A stretch of DNA of 64,000 nt, from the NCBI RefSeq assembly GCF_014202495.1, contig NZ_JACHHA010000004.1:186001-250000 (forward strand), given 5' to 3'. Source of the stretch: Cerasibacillus quisquiliarum (GTDB lineage: Bacteria > Bacillota > Bacilli > Bacillales > Amphibacillaceae). Positions 28,129-36,555 of this stretch are shown piece by piece; the stretch's first letter is position 1; each line of letters opens with the position of its first letter. Below the pieces are notes generated by a model. The model saw only the letters and a program-made list of their open reading frames with translations. It was not told the origin of the DNA and did not search any database. Position numbers and translations under genes: made by a program.

Positions 28129-28320
28129 CTAACCCTTGATTTTATACCCATAGAAAATAGATTGAATCACTTCTTCTTTTGTTAGCTCCGATAGAACTTT
28201 TTTAATTAAAGGATGTTTCGGTACTCCTTCGCCATCAAGGTATCTTGTAAGTCTCGTCATCCTACAATTTTTCTTTACATGTTCAATAGCTGTTGCTAAA
28301 TCTTCTGTAACAGTTAGCAT
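28129..28320 (-). CDS. Small unknown protein (63 residues)
   Basis: ATG lies 6 nt behind AGAGGAAG. The product is helical and basic (TEDLATAIEHVKKNCRM, LIKKVLSELTKEEVIQSIF), possibly DNA-binding, with no recognisable family. It belongs to a run of small minus-strand island genes. Confidence 0.55.
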   Translation of the reverse strand: MLTVTEDLATAIEHVKKNCRMTRLTRYLDGEGVPKHPLIKKVLSELTKEEVIQSIFYGYKIKG

Positions 28321-28376
28321 GACAAACTTCCTCTTAAACCAAATTTGTTAAATACATAGTTGATTCGGAATGTGCT

Positions 28377-28520
28377 TTAACCGCCTAAATTCGGATATAT
28401 GCATTCCCATTCATAATCATCAAATTTAATCTCTTCATCTTTGATAATCTCACCTTTATTAATTTCAATATCTTGATTAAATTCCATACCACGCTCAAAA
28501 ACATAAATTTTTATATCGAT
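28377..28520 (-). CDS. Small frame with ATC where the start codon should be
   Basis: The frame reads DIKIYVFERGMEFNQDIEIN and ends EWECIYPNLGG before its stop. It aligns at its N-terminus with the 56-residue gene at 27820. The codon in the ATG position is ATC, placed properly behind AAGAGG. Either the gene starts at this rare codon, at the internal ATG of GMEFNQ, or it has lost its start and is decaying. Confidence 0.4.
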   Translation of the reverse strand: MDIKIYVFERGMEFNQDIEINKGEIIKDEEIKFDDYEWECIYPNLGG

Positions 28521-28538
28521 ATTATACCTCTTGGATAT

Positions 28539-28868
28539 TTAAGCAAATTCAATAGCATCAACGCCCCAAGCTTGTTTAAATGAATTAATAGTAAGTACCT
28601 CTAAATGACTATCGTTAAAGTACCACTGGATATGACCTTCAATAAAAGCTCGTCTTGTTCCCTTAACGTAAAAACCATAAGGTGAATACATATTGAAGTC
28701 CCATTCATCCTCTTCAATTTTTACGTTTGGAATTTCAACTTCCTTTCCCATCATTCGTGCCATTTCTCCACTCATACTTGGTAGTGCTTCTAATCCTTCA
28801 ATCAAAAACTTTCTAATGTCTTGTTTTGTTCCTCTAACTTTTAGAACACCCTCTGCCCAATTTGGCAT
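28539..28868 (-). CDS. YubB ferredoxin-like domain protein (MPNW type)
   Basis: This 109-residue protein begins MPNWAEGVLKVRGTKQDI, which fits the 'MPNW...L.V.G' start of YubB/Api92-like ferredoxin-fold proteins found on plasmids and phages. WDFNMYSPYGFYVKG and HIQWYFNDSHLE follow, as in the family. The second ATG is chosen because GAGAGGAG is 7 nt ahead of it. Function unknown. Confidence 0.65.
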   Translation of the reverse strand: MPNWAEGVLKVRGTKQDIRKFLIEGLEALPSMSGEMARMMGKEVEIPNVKIEEDEWDFNMYSPYGFYVKGTRRAFIEGHIQWYFNDSHLEVLTINSFKQAWGVDAIEFA

Positions 28869-28918
28869 TTTCATTCTCCTCTCTTAATGCGTTTTATGTG
28901 TCAAATCCAAAACAAATT

Positions 28919-29860
28919 TTAAATCAAGGGTTTATAAAACGAACGATTGCCCATAGAGAATAAACGTTCAGTAAATTCACCTGCTGGTACATCACGCAAT
29001 GCTGTTCGCAACGTATCCATCTTTGCATCTACCATGTCAATCAAATGAAGTATTTCTGCTTCCATGATGATAGGTTGTACAGGACTTCCCCACTCTAATT
29101 TGCCATGATGACTTAATACAAGGTGCTTTAGCAAAGTAACTTCTTCACCTTCAATACCAAGTGATTTTGCTGTCATTCCGATTTCTTCATTTATCATTGA
29201 AATATGACCAAGCAGCTTGCCTTCAAAGGAATACTCGGTATTAACAATCCCTTCATACTCTCTGATCTTTCCAATATCATGAAGAATCACGCCTGCAAAC
29301 AAAAGGTCTTTGTTTAGTTCCGGGTATAGAGCACAAAAGCTTTCCGCTATCCGCAACATACCCACCGTATGATAAGCAAGTCCAGATACATAAGCGTGAT
29401 GATTTTTGGAGGCAGCAGGATAAACTTTAAAATCCTCTTCGAAGTTTTGAATAACTGCTTTTGTAATGGCCTTAATTTTGTCATTATGAATGTCATGATT
29501 AATAACTTCATAGACTTTCTCCAATAAATCATTACCTGAAACGGGGGCTGACTGTAAAAGGTCTGCAACCGTTACATGTTCATCTTCCGTCACAGCTCTC
29601 ATGAAGTTAGAGTTAAGTTGCTTTTTACCTTGAAACTCTGTAATAACCCCTTGCACCTCAACTATGCTCTCGACTGAATAATAGGCTAATGCCTGTTCTA
29701 CGTTATCCCAAACTTTGGATTCAATGTCACCGGATTTGTCGCCAAGAGTGAGTGTTAGGAATCCGTTGTTATTCCGAGCAATCCCCTTTTGAACTTTTTT
29801 CACCAATAGAAACCCTTGAAAATTCTCTCCTACTCCATAATTAGCAATGCCTTTCTTCAT
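28919..29860 (-). CDS. yhaM: YhaM-like 3'-5' exoribonuclease (extra copy)
   Basis: This 313-residue protein has an N-terminal OB-fold (LTLTLGDKSGDIESKVWD) and an HD hydrolase domain (HHAYVSGLAYHT, ILHDIGKI, LSHHGKLEWGSPV). Length and order match Bacillus YhaM, which degrades RNA and single-stranded DNA with Mn. The start is the ATG behind AAGGAGAGG; a 29-residue upstream extension is not family-like. Because it lies in the island it is probably a plasmid-borne second copy. Confidence 0.88.
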   Translation of the reverse strand: MKKGIANYGVGENFQGFLLVKKVQKGIARNNNGFLTLTLGDKSGDIESKVWDNVEQALAYYSVESIVEVQGVITEFQGKKQLNSNFMRAVTEDEHVTVADLLQSAPVSGNDLLEKVYEVINHDIHNDKIKAITKAVIQNFEEDFKVYPAASKNHHAYVSGLAYHTVGMLRIAESFCALYPELNKDLLFAGVILHDIGKIREYEGIVNTEYSFEGKLLGHISMINEEIGMTAKSLGIEGEEVTLLKHLVLSHHGKLEWGSPVQPIIMEAEILHLIDMVDAKMDTLRTALRDVPAGEFTERLFSMGNRSFYKPLI

Positions 29861-30373
29861 CAAAACCTCTCCTTTAATAATGTTTTTAAACACAAAAAAG
29901 CCGACAGCACGCAATAGCGTAACCATCGACTTTATATATATTGACACAACTAAGTTGTGAAGCTATCAATCTTAAATACATGCTAGAAAGCAATTCTGAC
30001 TAATTGCAGCCTGCCTAACTTTTCTTCATAGAAGAATTCAAAGGCAATTAATTTGCGTCGAATCTCCTTTAGAAGAAAAGGTTTGACGACATCTACATAA
30101 TGTGTAGCTTTAAAATAATTATTATACGTAAAGTGTAACATTTCCCCTTAAAAATTACAACATTAAAAATAGGTGAATATTAATTTTACTTTTTAAAATT
30201 GCCTTACGATTCATTGTAGGTCCAAACGCAATATGCTAACATTTGACTTTAACGGGAAATTATTTAGATATGCTTCAATACAGAGGCAAACTTAATAAGC
30301 ACAAACAATCCTCTGATATTTAGCGTTCCAACAGTGAACAATATTTGGGGTTTTTTAATTTTTGTTTATTAAG
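29861..30373. other. Intergenic region between yhaM and the sigma operon
   Basis: Apart from one small minus-strand frame (29983-30141) I see no gene. The sequence is AT-rich and divergent promoters for yhaM and the sigma operon are expected here. Confidence 0.4.
29983..30141 (-). CDS. Possible 52-residue basic protein
   Basis: ATG follows AAGGGGAA with a short spacer. The product is MLHFTYNNYFKATHYV followed by VVKPFLLKEIRRKLIAFEFF and EEKLGRLQLVRIAF, rich in Lys/Arg and aromatic residues. No family is recognised; it may be the end of a longer lost gene. Confidence 0.35.
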   Translation of the reverse strand: MLHFTYNNYFKATHYVDVVKPFLLKEIRRKLIAFEFFYEEKLGRLQLVRIAF

Positions 30374-30399
30374 TGCAACAAATCCTTTGTTGATACGTT
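30374..30399 (+). promoter_or_regulatory. ECF-type promoter (self-recognition candidate)
   Basis: TGCAAC (30374-30379), a 16-bp spacer and CGTT (30396-30399) match the layout of Bacillus ECF promoters (TGAAAC-N16-CGTC/CGTT). It lies 25 bases ahead of the sigma-factor start, which suggests autoregulation. Confidence 0.6.
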
Positions 30400-30424
30400 A
30401 GTTAAGTGAAAGGATGTTTCTTGA

Positions 30425-30925
30425 ATGAATATTGAAGATTTATATGCCCAATATTTTAAAGATGTTTACCATTTCGTTCTATCCTTAACGAAAAACAGCG
30501 CATTAACCGAAGATATTGTTCAAGAAACATTTATACGTGCTTATTTAAATTTAGACAGTTTTCATAACCAACCGAACAAAGCATGGCTTTTTACAGTATC
30601 GCGCAACATCTATTACGACCATATAAGGAAAAACAAAAATATCGCAGATATAGATTATGATTATTCGACAATACCCGATACAAATATATCCCCAGAAGAT
30701 GCTTTATTTCAGAAAGAAAATCTTCAACAACTTTATGAAGAAATTATGAATCTGAAAGAAAATTATAGGGATGCAATTATCTGTTTTTACCTGAAAGAGT
30801 TAAATTACAAAGAAGCAGCTACAGAAATGAATGTTACTGAATCAAATTTCAAAAGTATATTATTCCGTGCTAAGAAAAGCCTGAAACGTTCTTTAGAAAG
30901 AAAGGGTGAGCCGCTTGAAGAGTGA
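30425..30925 (+). CDS. ECF-type RNA polymerase sigma factor
   Basis: This 166-residue protein has sigma region 2 (YAQYFKDVYHFVLSLTKN, AEDIVQETF-like TEDIVQETFIRAY, NIYYDHIRK) and region 4 (LKENYRDAIICFYLKELNYKE, then FKSILFRAKKSLK). It belongs to the SigM/SigX-like group. It starts at ATG behind GAAAGGATG. The anti-sigma gene overlaps its end, and the promoter ahead of it matches ECF consensus, so it likely drives its own operon in answer to envelope stress. Confidence 0.92.
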   Translation: MNIEDLYAQYFKDVYHFVLSLTKNSALTEDIVQETFIRAYLNLDSFHNQPNKAWLFTVSRNIYYDHIRKNKNIADIDYDYSTIPDTNISPEDALFQKENLQQLYEEIMNLKENYRDAIICFYLKELNYKEAATEMNVTESNFKSILFRAKKSLKRSLERKGEPLEE

Positions 30926-31949
30926 TGAATTCAAAAGAAAACTCGAACAATATCAACAAGGAAGTTTGACACCAGAAGAGGAAGAACAGTTTGAAAACGA
31001 ATTAGAAAAACTCGACGAATATCAAAACTTTCTCGAAACAGAGATGAAGATAGAAGTCACTAAAAATGAATATGATCCTAACCTTGAAAAAAGGATTTTG
31101 AAACGCAGCCAATTATTTGCTTATCTTCGGATTGGGTTATCCACCTTAATTAGTGTTTTACTCATTCTTCCGACTCTAAACCTATTTACAAGTGTTTATT
31201 ATAATGCAGGGGGTGATTCCAGCAAGATGAATGTGCTTCAAGAAATAACAGAAACAGTTATCCCAATAACAAATCCGAATGTAGAACTTGAAAACCCTCA
31301 AAAAACAAGAAATTTTCTAAAAGCAAAATACTCATTTGATCTTTATAAAAGGATAGGAAAAGAAAGAACATTCATCGCGTCAGATAACATTACACTTGTG
31401 TTAAACCATGCAACAAGGGAACGGAGGAATGTACCTACCATGATGAGTGCTAATCCTCCATTAGATCAAAAAGCAGCAATAACTAGGTTAAGCAAGTTAA
31501 ATGAAGAGATTGTCGTGGAACTCTTTATCGTCTTTAATGAACCCCAAGAGTCTAATCAGGTTGATACTTTAGCAAATAAATATGATATGGACATTCTATG
31601 GCGGGCTGTTAAAACCGATGACAATGAACATGAAGATGAACGTTTTATCGGTTATCCAGAAAACTTTCACCGTGAAAAAGGAGCAACTTCGGCAGAAGAA
31701 GAATTTAAAAGTTCTTTAGCCTTTTTGAGCAAACACGAAAAATTGGCAAGATCCATTTCAAACAATAAGATACATTCGGCAAAGGAAAAATTGAATTATA
31801 TAAAGAAAAATGGAATTTCAATCGTTGGATTATCTGTCACAGGCCCAAGTCAAGAAATCCTCTCATTTATAAAAGAGCAAGATGAAAATATCTCAAATGT
31901 ATATATAGGAGGTGAGAAACTATGGAATTGGCAAACGGAAGAAAAATAA
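30906..31949 (+). CDS. Membrane anti-sigma factor (Sigma_reg_N/C type)
   Basis: This 347-residue protein has a cytosolic N-terminal part (1-75, Sigma_reg_N-like, with a LTPEEEEQFENELEKL helix), one membrane helix (about 80-100, LRIGLSTLISVLLILPTLNL) and a large outer domain of the sigma-regulator C type. It overlaps the sigma gene by 20 bases from a GTG; a TTG at codon 4, behind AAAGGGTGA, is the alternative start. It should hold the sigma factor at the membrane until an outside signal releases it. Confidence 0.85.
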   Translation: MSRLKSDEFKRKLEQYQQGSLTPEEEEQFENELEKLDEYQNFLETEMKIEVTKNEYDPNLEKRILKRSQLFAYLRIGLSTLISVLLILPTLNLFTSVYYNAGGDSSKMNVLQEITETVIPITNPNVELENPQKTRNFLKAKYSFDLYKRIGKERTFIASDNITLVLNHATRERRNVPTMMSANPPLDQKAAITRLSKLNEEIVVELFIVFNEPQESNQVDTLANKYDMDILWRAVKTDDNEHEDERFIGYPENFHREKGATSAEEEFKSSLAFLSKHEKLARSISNNKIHSAKEKLNYIKKNGISIVGLSVTGPSQEILSFIKEQDENISNVYIGGEKLWNWQTEEK

Positions 31950-32203
31950 AAACAAGTAGTCTTATCCATTGGATCGCTTACGGATTACTTATCATCAATT
32001 TGTTTTACATGAATCTAAATGTATTAATCGGAAAACCTGCATATTTTTTAGTGAATATTTCTTTGGGATTGCTTGCGATGTTGTTATGCAGCGTTGTGTT
32101 GTACATGAAGAAGGGAACGGATAGTACACCGATTATCGGAATCTTACTCAACGTACTATCAATTATTATTGTTGTTGGAACGCTATTCTTTTATGTAGGA
32201 TAA
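31922..32203 (+). CDS. Small three-helix membrane protein of the sigma operon
   Basis: This 93-residue protein has three membrane helices (about 12-31, 35-57, 69-90). The ATG lies behind GGAGGTGAG inside the end of the anti-sigma gene. The role is unknown; its place suggests an accessory to the sigma/anti-sigma pair. Confidence 0.75.
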   Translation: MELANGRKIKTSSLIHWIAYGLLIINLFYMNLNVLIGKPAYFLVNISLGLLAMLLCSVVLYMKKGTDSTPIIGILLNVLSIIIVVGTLFFYVG

Positions 32204-32216
32204 TGGAGGGAAAAAG

Positions 32217-32528
32217 ATGACTTCAAATAAATCATACGGATATTGGTCTATATTGTTCAGTGTTGCAGGTTCTTTACTTCTTGTTGCTTCATACCTGATT
32301 TCTCCAAATGAACCTCAAGGAATGATCGTGATTGGCTTACAAATCATGTTACTATCAGCAATCGTCCTTTTGGGTTTGGGGGTTGTAACAAGCATCTTGG
32401 CTATAAGAAAAAAAGAGGAAGGCATAAAAAAATACATCGGTATATTATTGCCAGTGATTATTATTTTGTTTGCCGTATTAGTTCCTATTCTAATGGGGAT
32501 AGGTTTCATGTTGAATGACAACCCTTAA
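32217..32528 (+). CDS. Membrane protein, last gene of the sigma operon
   Basis: This 103-residue protein has three membrane helices with a short charged loop RKKEEGIKK. It starts at ATG behind GGAGGG, 13 bases after the previous gene, and a strong hairpin follows. No family is recognised beyond small multi-helix membrane proteins of Bacilli. Confidence 0.75.
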   Translation: MTSNKSYGYWSILFSVAGSLLLVASYLISPNEPQGMIVIGLQIMLLSAIVLLGLGVVTSILAIRKKEEGIKKYIGILLPVIIILFAVLVPILMGIGFMLNDNP

Positions 32529-32553
32529 TTGAATCAATTCACAACCAGAAAAG

Positions 32554-32590
32554 AAAAGTAGGGCATGAATTGTCATGCCCTACTTTTTTT
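32554..32590. terminator. Bidirectional terminator
   Basis: The stem AAAAGTAGGGCATGA / CATGCCCTACTTTTTTT lies between the convergent sigma operon and phospholipase gene. Confidence 0.92.
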
Positions 32591-33380
32591 AACATCTGAA
32601 AGCTAACATTTTCGCTTGGAATGCTACGACTACCCGGTCGCTTCCGGCGTTATCGGTCCCACGAGCACAATTGATGAGGGTTCTATCGCATGAACAACGT
32701 GCAGGATATGACTTGTTATTCACATAGCAGCAGTCGTGCGACTTACAGCAACGATCCAATGCGTTTACCGGGGTTGGAGTGCTGCCGCAACCATTACCGC
32801 AATTCGCTCCACACCATTTATATGTTACGAGTGGATTCCACGGTAATCCATTATAACGGAATTTACAACATGTTCCGCTCCCATCCCAATTAAAACATGG
32901 AACAGGTGACGCCATGATGGAAACATCATCTGAATCGTGTGGAACTTCAAGATACGTTGGAATCGCAAATGTGTCTACTTCTCCGACTTCAAAAGTATCA
33001 GAAAAAGTAAATTCCCCATCATCAATTGAAAACTTTTCAATTACTTTTTGATTGTCCGCATCCTTTTTGACTTCAACATTAACAGAGAAAAAACTTCTTT
33101 CCTTTTGATCGGCACTTTCAGCTTTGAGCTGTGTCATTCGGATTAGCACATCATCCTCATACTTTAAATAAAGAGTGAGTTCCTGAATTGTTACTTCTTC
33201 CTGCTCCGAATCAACCTTCGTGATTACTTCAAAACCCTTTGACTCAACAAATTTACTCGGGTTAATTCTCCTGTCCTCTTTCACCTGATTGATCGCTTTG
33301 TTAAAATCAGGACGTCTCATAAACTCTTGGACCAATAAATCTAAGTCCTTTCCTTCTAAAGCACGTTCAAATACACCCAT
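32589..33380 (-). CDS. Cysteine-rich phospholipase A2-like protein with long leader region
   Basis: The 263-residue protein has two parts. Residues 1-150 form an acidic, cysteine-free region. Residues 160-263 hold many cysteines with a calcium-loop-like WCGANCGNGCG and the active-site signature RCCKSHDCCY, which satisfies the PLA2 histidine pattern C-C-x2-H-x2-C with the following Asp. The fold should hydrolyse the sn-2 ester of phospholipids. No signal peptide is seen, so export, if any, is non-classical. The start is ATG behind AAAAGGAGAG. The N-terminal part could be an inhibitory or delivery domain (inference). Substrate and target are unknown. Confidence 0.8.
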   Translation of the reverse strand: MGVFERALEGKDLDLLVQEFMRRPDFNKAINQVKEDRRINPSKFVESKGFEVITKVDSEQEEVTIQELTLYLKYEDDVLIRMTQLKAESADQKERSFFSVNVEVKKDADNQKVIEKFSIDDGEFTFSDTFEVGEVDTFAIPTYLEVPHDSDDVSIMASPVPCFNWDGSGTCCKFRYNGLPWNPLVTYKWCGANCGNGCGSTPTPVNALDRCCKSHDCCYVNNKSYPARCSCDRTLINCARGTDNAGSDRVVVAFQAKMLAFRC

Positions 33381-33545
33381 TGTAGTCTCTCCTTTTTAAT
33401 ATGATTTGAAGGCAACAACTTTATTTCGCGATGTCGCCTTTCATCTATAAAAAGAGATAAGAAGGACAAAGAAATCAATTAGTACAAACAATTAATACTT
33501 TTGTTAAGAGAATGTTTAACACATTTTTTAATCATTCAACCAACA

Positions 33546-33587
33546 AAAACCCGGCAAGCAGTTTTTTTCGCTTACCGGGTTTTTGTA
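33546..33587. terminator. Terminator after SLH remnant
   Basis: The stem AAAAACCCGG / CCGGGTTTTTG, extended by GCAAGC/GCTTGC-like pairing, lies just past the stop. Confidence 0.85.
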
Positions 33588-33591
33588 ATTC

Positions 33592-34982
33592 TTATAGCAG
33601 GCTTAAACGTTCAAGCGTGCGGCTAAGGATTTTTGCCATTTGACCTTTTGTGATGGCTTCATTTCCTTTAATGTTGCCATTGTCACCGCCAATGATGTCT
33701 AATGAGATTAGCAAATCGACGTATGGTTTCGCGTAGTCGGAAACAGCATTAGCATCCTTGAATTTCGATAGGTTGGTTTGGTTAGCATCTACTTCAAATC
33801 CTTTTGATTCAAGCAAGCGACCCATCATTGTGAATGCCTGTTGGCGTGTCAGGGAGTCGTCTGCATCGAACGAGCCGTCCCCCTTTCCTTGTAGTACACC
33901 AAGTTCCGCAAGGGCGTTCACGTATCCGTCTGCAACGTCAGAGAATTGATTGGTTGTCGATTCGTTAATGCCGAGGGATTTCCCGACCATCGTTGCGAAC
34001 TCCAAGCGATTTAACTTGGTATTCGGCTTAAAGGAATCTTGTTCCCCATCAACAATACCTCGTTCTGCAAGTTTCTGGATGTAGTCCTTGTATTGGTTGC
34101 CGTCAATGTCCTTGATATTGACAATCGGATCGACGAAAATCAATTCCCCGCTCTTGTGAAGCGTCAAGATGATCTTTCCATCTAAGATGGTATATGGCAC
34201 GGCTTCAATACCTTTTTCTGTTTTGAGTTTGATGACCTTTCCTTCACCAAGAACATCAAGCGGCAATGCAATTGTTGCCATATTATCGTTCGTCACTTCA
34301 TCAAATGTTACAACAATAGTTCCATCCTTAGTTGGCTTGACGCTAACAGCAAAAGAGCTTGTAATTTCGATTTTGTCTTCCGTTAGGAAAATGTTACTTT
34401 CATCTGTTGTATCATCCTTGTCCAAATCTGTTTCGTCAGTTGGTCCGTTATCCGTGGACGGTTCCTTTTCCGGCTCGGATGGTTTCACATCTGTAGAAGG
34501 TTTGTCAGGCGTTGGAATCCTGTCCCCGCCATCGTTCACATTGCCGTTATTTTTGTTTCCGTTGCCATTTTCATTACCATTTGAAGGTGGGGTCGTTGGT
34601 TGCTCTGGCTCTGTTGGCTCTTCTAGATCAGTTGGTTCTTCACCTTCGGATGGAGTTTCACCATCGGTATTGCCATCGTCTCCTTCTTCACCTTTACCGT
34701 CATCGTTATCCCCATCACCATTAGAAGGTGGGTTTGTCGGCAGTTCAGGTTCATTCGGTTGCTCCGGTGTAGTTGGATTTTCCCCTTCATCCGTACCGTT
34801 GCTATCTCCATCCCCATCATTGCCATTGCCAGGTTCTGTAAGTTGCTCCGGTTCAGATGGTTGTTCAGACTCCAAATCCTTTTCGTATTGATCAAGTTTA
34901 TCAATCAAGGATTGAAGGTTGTATTCTGGGTATCCGGCTGCTCGTAATTCTTCAATCGCTTCCCGTGCAGAACGGATATTTT
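33592..34982 (-). pseudogene. SLH-domain surface protein, 5'-truncated
   Basis: The readable frame starts NIRSAREAIEELRAAGYPEY and goes on to a long Pro/Glu/Thr/Asn/Gly linker (PEQPTEPEQP-type, about 120 residues). Then come a small beta domain (ITSSFAVSVKPTKDG, DGKIILTLHKSG) and three SLH repeats (YIQKLAERGIVDGEQDSF, YVNALAELGVLQGKGDGSF, YVDLLISLDIIGGDNG) that bind cell-wall polymers. Directly upstream the frame meets TAA at a sequence break, and no signal peptide is left. A TTG at 34908 could start a cytosolic relic only. Confidence 0.75.
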
Positions 34983-35078
34983 ACACCTATGGTAGCACCA
35001 TCTACAGGCATTCAACCAATTATCGTAAGGAGAACTTTCAACGTCATAAACTAAACGTCTTTAGTTATGAAAACAAGA

Positions 35079-35450
35079 CTAATAGACAAGATATTGCGGT
35101 TTGCATTCCTGTATCAAATACCCGAGCCATATTTTCCCAATTTTTGTGTTCAAAAACTTTTCCGACAAGTTGATGCTGTTCCAATGACGGATGATGCCCC
35201 ACTCTATGAACCAAAGCACAGAAAAGGCATCTGAAACGATCACCTCCTTTCCTTTGATGATGGTTTCAGCCGTAAATTCGTGAATGCTAATATCGCCGTT
35301 GTTCTTGCATGTATGCACATCCACCTTTTGCACAAGAACCTTTAATGGCCCGTGCTCCCTTTCCATCGCTTGTACGGCTTCTACTACATTTGGCTTCCAC
35401 TGCCACTTGTTTAAATGAGGGAATACCAATTCCTTATCTTTTGATTCCAA
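35079..35450 (-). CDS. Unknown protein, C-terminus probably altered
   Basis: The 123-residue frame starts at TTG behind GGAGTG. The first 80 residues (ESKDKELVFPHLNKWQWKP, VDVHTCKNNGDISIHEFTA) look coherent; the tail after IRHWNSINL looks unlike the rest and lies next to the break that also truncates the SLH gene. I recognise no family. Plus-strand remnants between 34983 and 35170 could not be identified. Confidence 0.4.
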   Translation of the reverse strand: MESKDKELVFPHLNKWQWKPNVVEAVQAMEREHGPLKVLVQKVDVHTCKNNGDISIHEFTAETIIKGKEVIVSDAFSVLWFIEWGIIRHWNSINLSEKFLNTKIGKIWLGYLIQECKPQYLVY

Positions 35451-35479
35451 CTTCTACACTCCTAATTCAGTCAAAATGA

Positions 35480-35512
35480 AACAAGCAACCCTTCTGAATA
35501 AGGTTGCCTGTT
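35480..35512 (-). terminator. Terminator of the thermonuclease operon
   Basis: The stem ACAGGCAACC / GGTTGCTTGT is followed by a T-rich stretch on the minus strand, right behind the DUF5348 gene. Confidence 0.75.
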
Positions 35513-35515
35513 CTG

Positions 35516-35941
35516 CTATCGACGGATTCTCGCCTTTCTACCTTCAAGTTCAAGACTTGGCTTGTCGAAGGCGTAATAATCCTCCTTGTGTTCAATGCGG
35601 GTAAATAGATAATATCCACCTGCTTGTGAATCGTCATCCTCTACCCAAATATCAAGGTGAGAACCGCTTGACAATTCATATCCCCCTATCGCATATCGAC
35701 CATTACTTTTCTTTTCCAAATAGCCCTCTATGAAAGTCGTTTTACTTAACTCTTTCATGTAGTTATGTGCTTTTTCAAGAGCTAACTGACTTTGGTAAAC
35801 CAAAAGATATTTTTGGTATTCCTCGATGTCAAGAATTGCTGCATTCGTATTGTCGAACATTTCGTCAGTATCTTGTAAAAGAGTCTCAATTTCCTTTCCA
35901 ATCTTTTTATACTGTTTTACGATTTCCCCCAGATTACTCAT
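35516..35941 (-). CDS. DUF5348 family protein
   Basis: This 141-residue protein has a helical N-terminal half (EIVKQYKKIGKEIETLLQD) and a beta-rich end (EKKSNGRYAIGGYELSSG, FTRIEHKEDYYAFD) typical of DUF5348, a family of conjugative elements and plasmids with no known function. The ATG overlaps the thermonuclease stop by 4 bases and lies behind GGAGAGG, so the two are coupled. Confidence 0.75.
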   Translation of the reverse strand: MSNLGEIVKQYKKIGKEIETLLQDTDEMFDNTNAAILDIEEYQKYLLVYQSQLALEKAHNYMKELSKTTFIEGYLEKKSNGRYAIGGYELSSGSHLDIWVEDDDSQAGGYYLFTRIEHKEDYYAFDKPSLELEGRKARIRR

Positions 35942-36555
35942 TTAGCTACCTCTCCTTTTGGTTGAATGACAGACATGTCAAAACCTTTTTCGGTCACATA
36001 TCCCGCGACACCCCAAATACCAACTCTTTTCTTTTTCGCTTTTTCCTCCGCCTTCTCAAACTCTTCAAGATACTTTGTGTTCGGTGGATAAACATAAGCT
36101 ACTCGTGCATAGCCTTTCTCAATCATGTGCTGATTGAAATTCACACCATCGACCCAAATATAGGCAAGCAACCGATCGTAATTATCACGCTCCGGGTTCC
36201 CGATTTCGACAGTAACCTTCCGGCCTTCCTTTAAATATTTCTTGGCATATTCTGATGACTCCTTCCCTAACCATTCAGGTTCCTTTGAGGGATGGACGCT
36301 TTCTGGAGTATCGATCAAGAGAAGCCGAATACGTTCTTCCTTACCTTTCAAATCTCCTTCTGAAAAACGAACAATGACCGTATCACCATCCACAATTCTA
36401 GCTATGGAAGCTTTTAATTTTCGTAATTGTAAACTATTTTCTTTTGATGGCGGAATAATTTCAGAAGGGGCTTCCTCCCCTCCACCTTGCAGAAGAACTC
36501 CCATTAGAATGAACAGTACGACCGCCGACAACAACGCATTTGGTAACTGTTTCAT
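35938..36555 (-). CDS. Secreted thermonuclease (SNase family)
   Basis: This 205-residue protein has an N-terminal hydrophobic segment (about 5-24) as signal or anchor. The nuclease fold carries VDGDTVIVRF, the catalytic Arg/Asp/Glu in RIRLLLIDTPES, and the second catalytic Arg in NYDRLLAYIWVDG. Such enzymes cut DNA and RNA outside the cell using calcium. It overlaps the lipoprotein gene upstream (TAATG) and DUF5348 downstream, forming one operon. Confidence 0.9.
   Translation of the reverse strand: MKQLPNALLSAVVLFILMGVLLQGGGEEAPSEIIPPSKENSLQLRKLKASIARIVDGDTVIVRFSEGDLKGKEERIRLLLIDTPESVHPSKEPEWLGKESSEYAKKYLKEGRKVTVEIGNPERDNYDRLLAYIWVDGVNFNQHMIEKGYARVAYVYPPNTKYLEEFEKAEEKAKKKRVGIWGVAGYVTEKGFDMSVIQPKGEVAK

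Noticed and set aside
34169-34891. Plus-strand frame of 240 codons opposite the SLH protein
   Set aside because: It is the antisense of a low-complexity Pro/Glu/Gly linker, rich in Ser/Pro, with no start signal.
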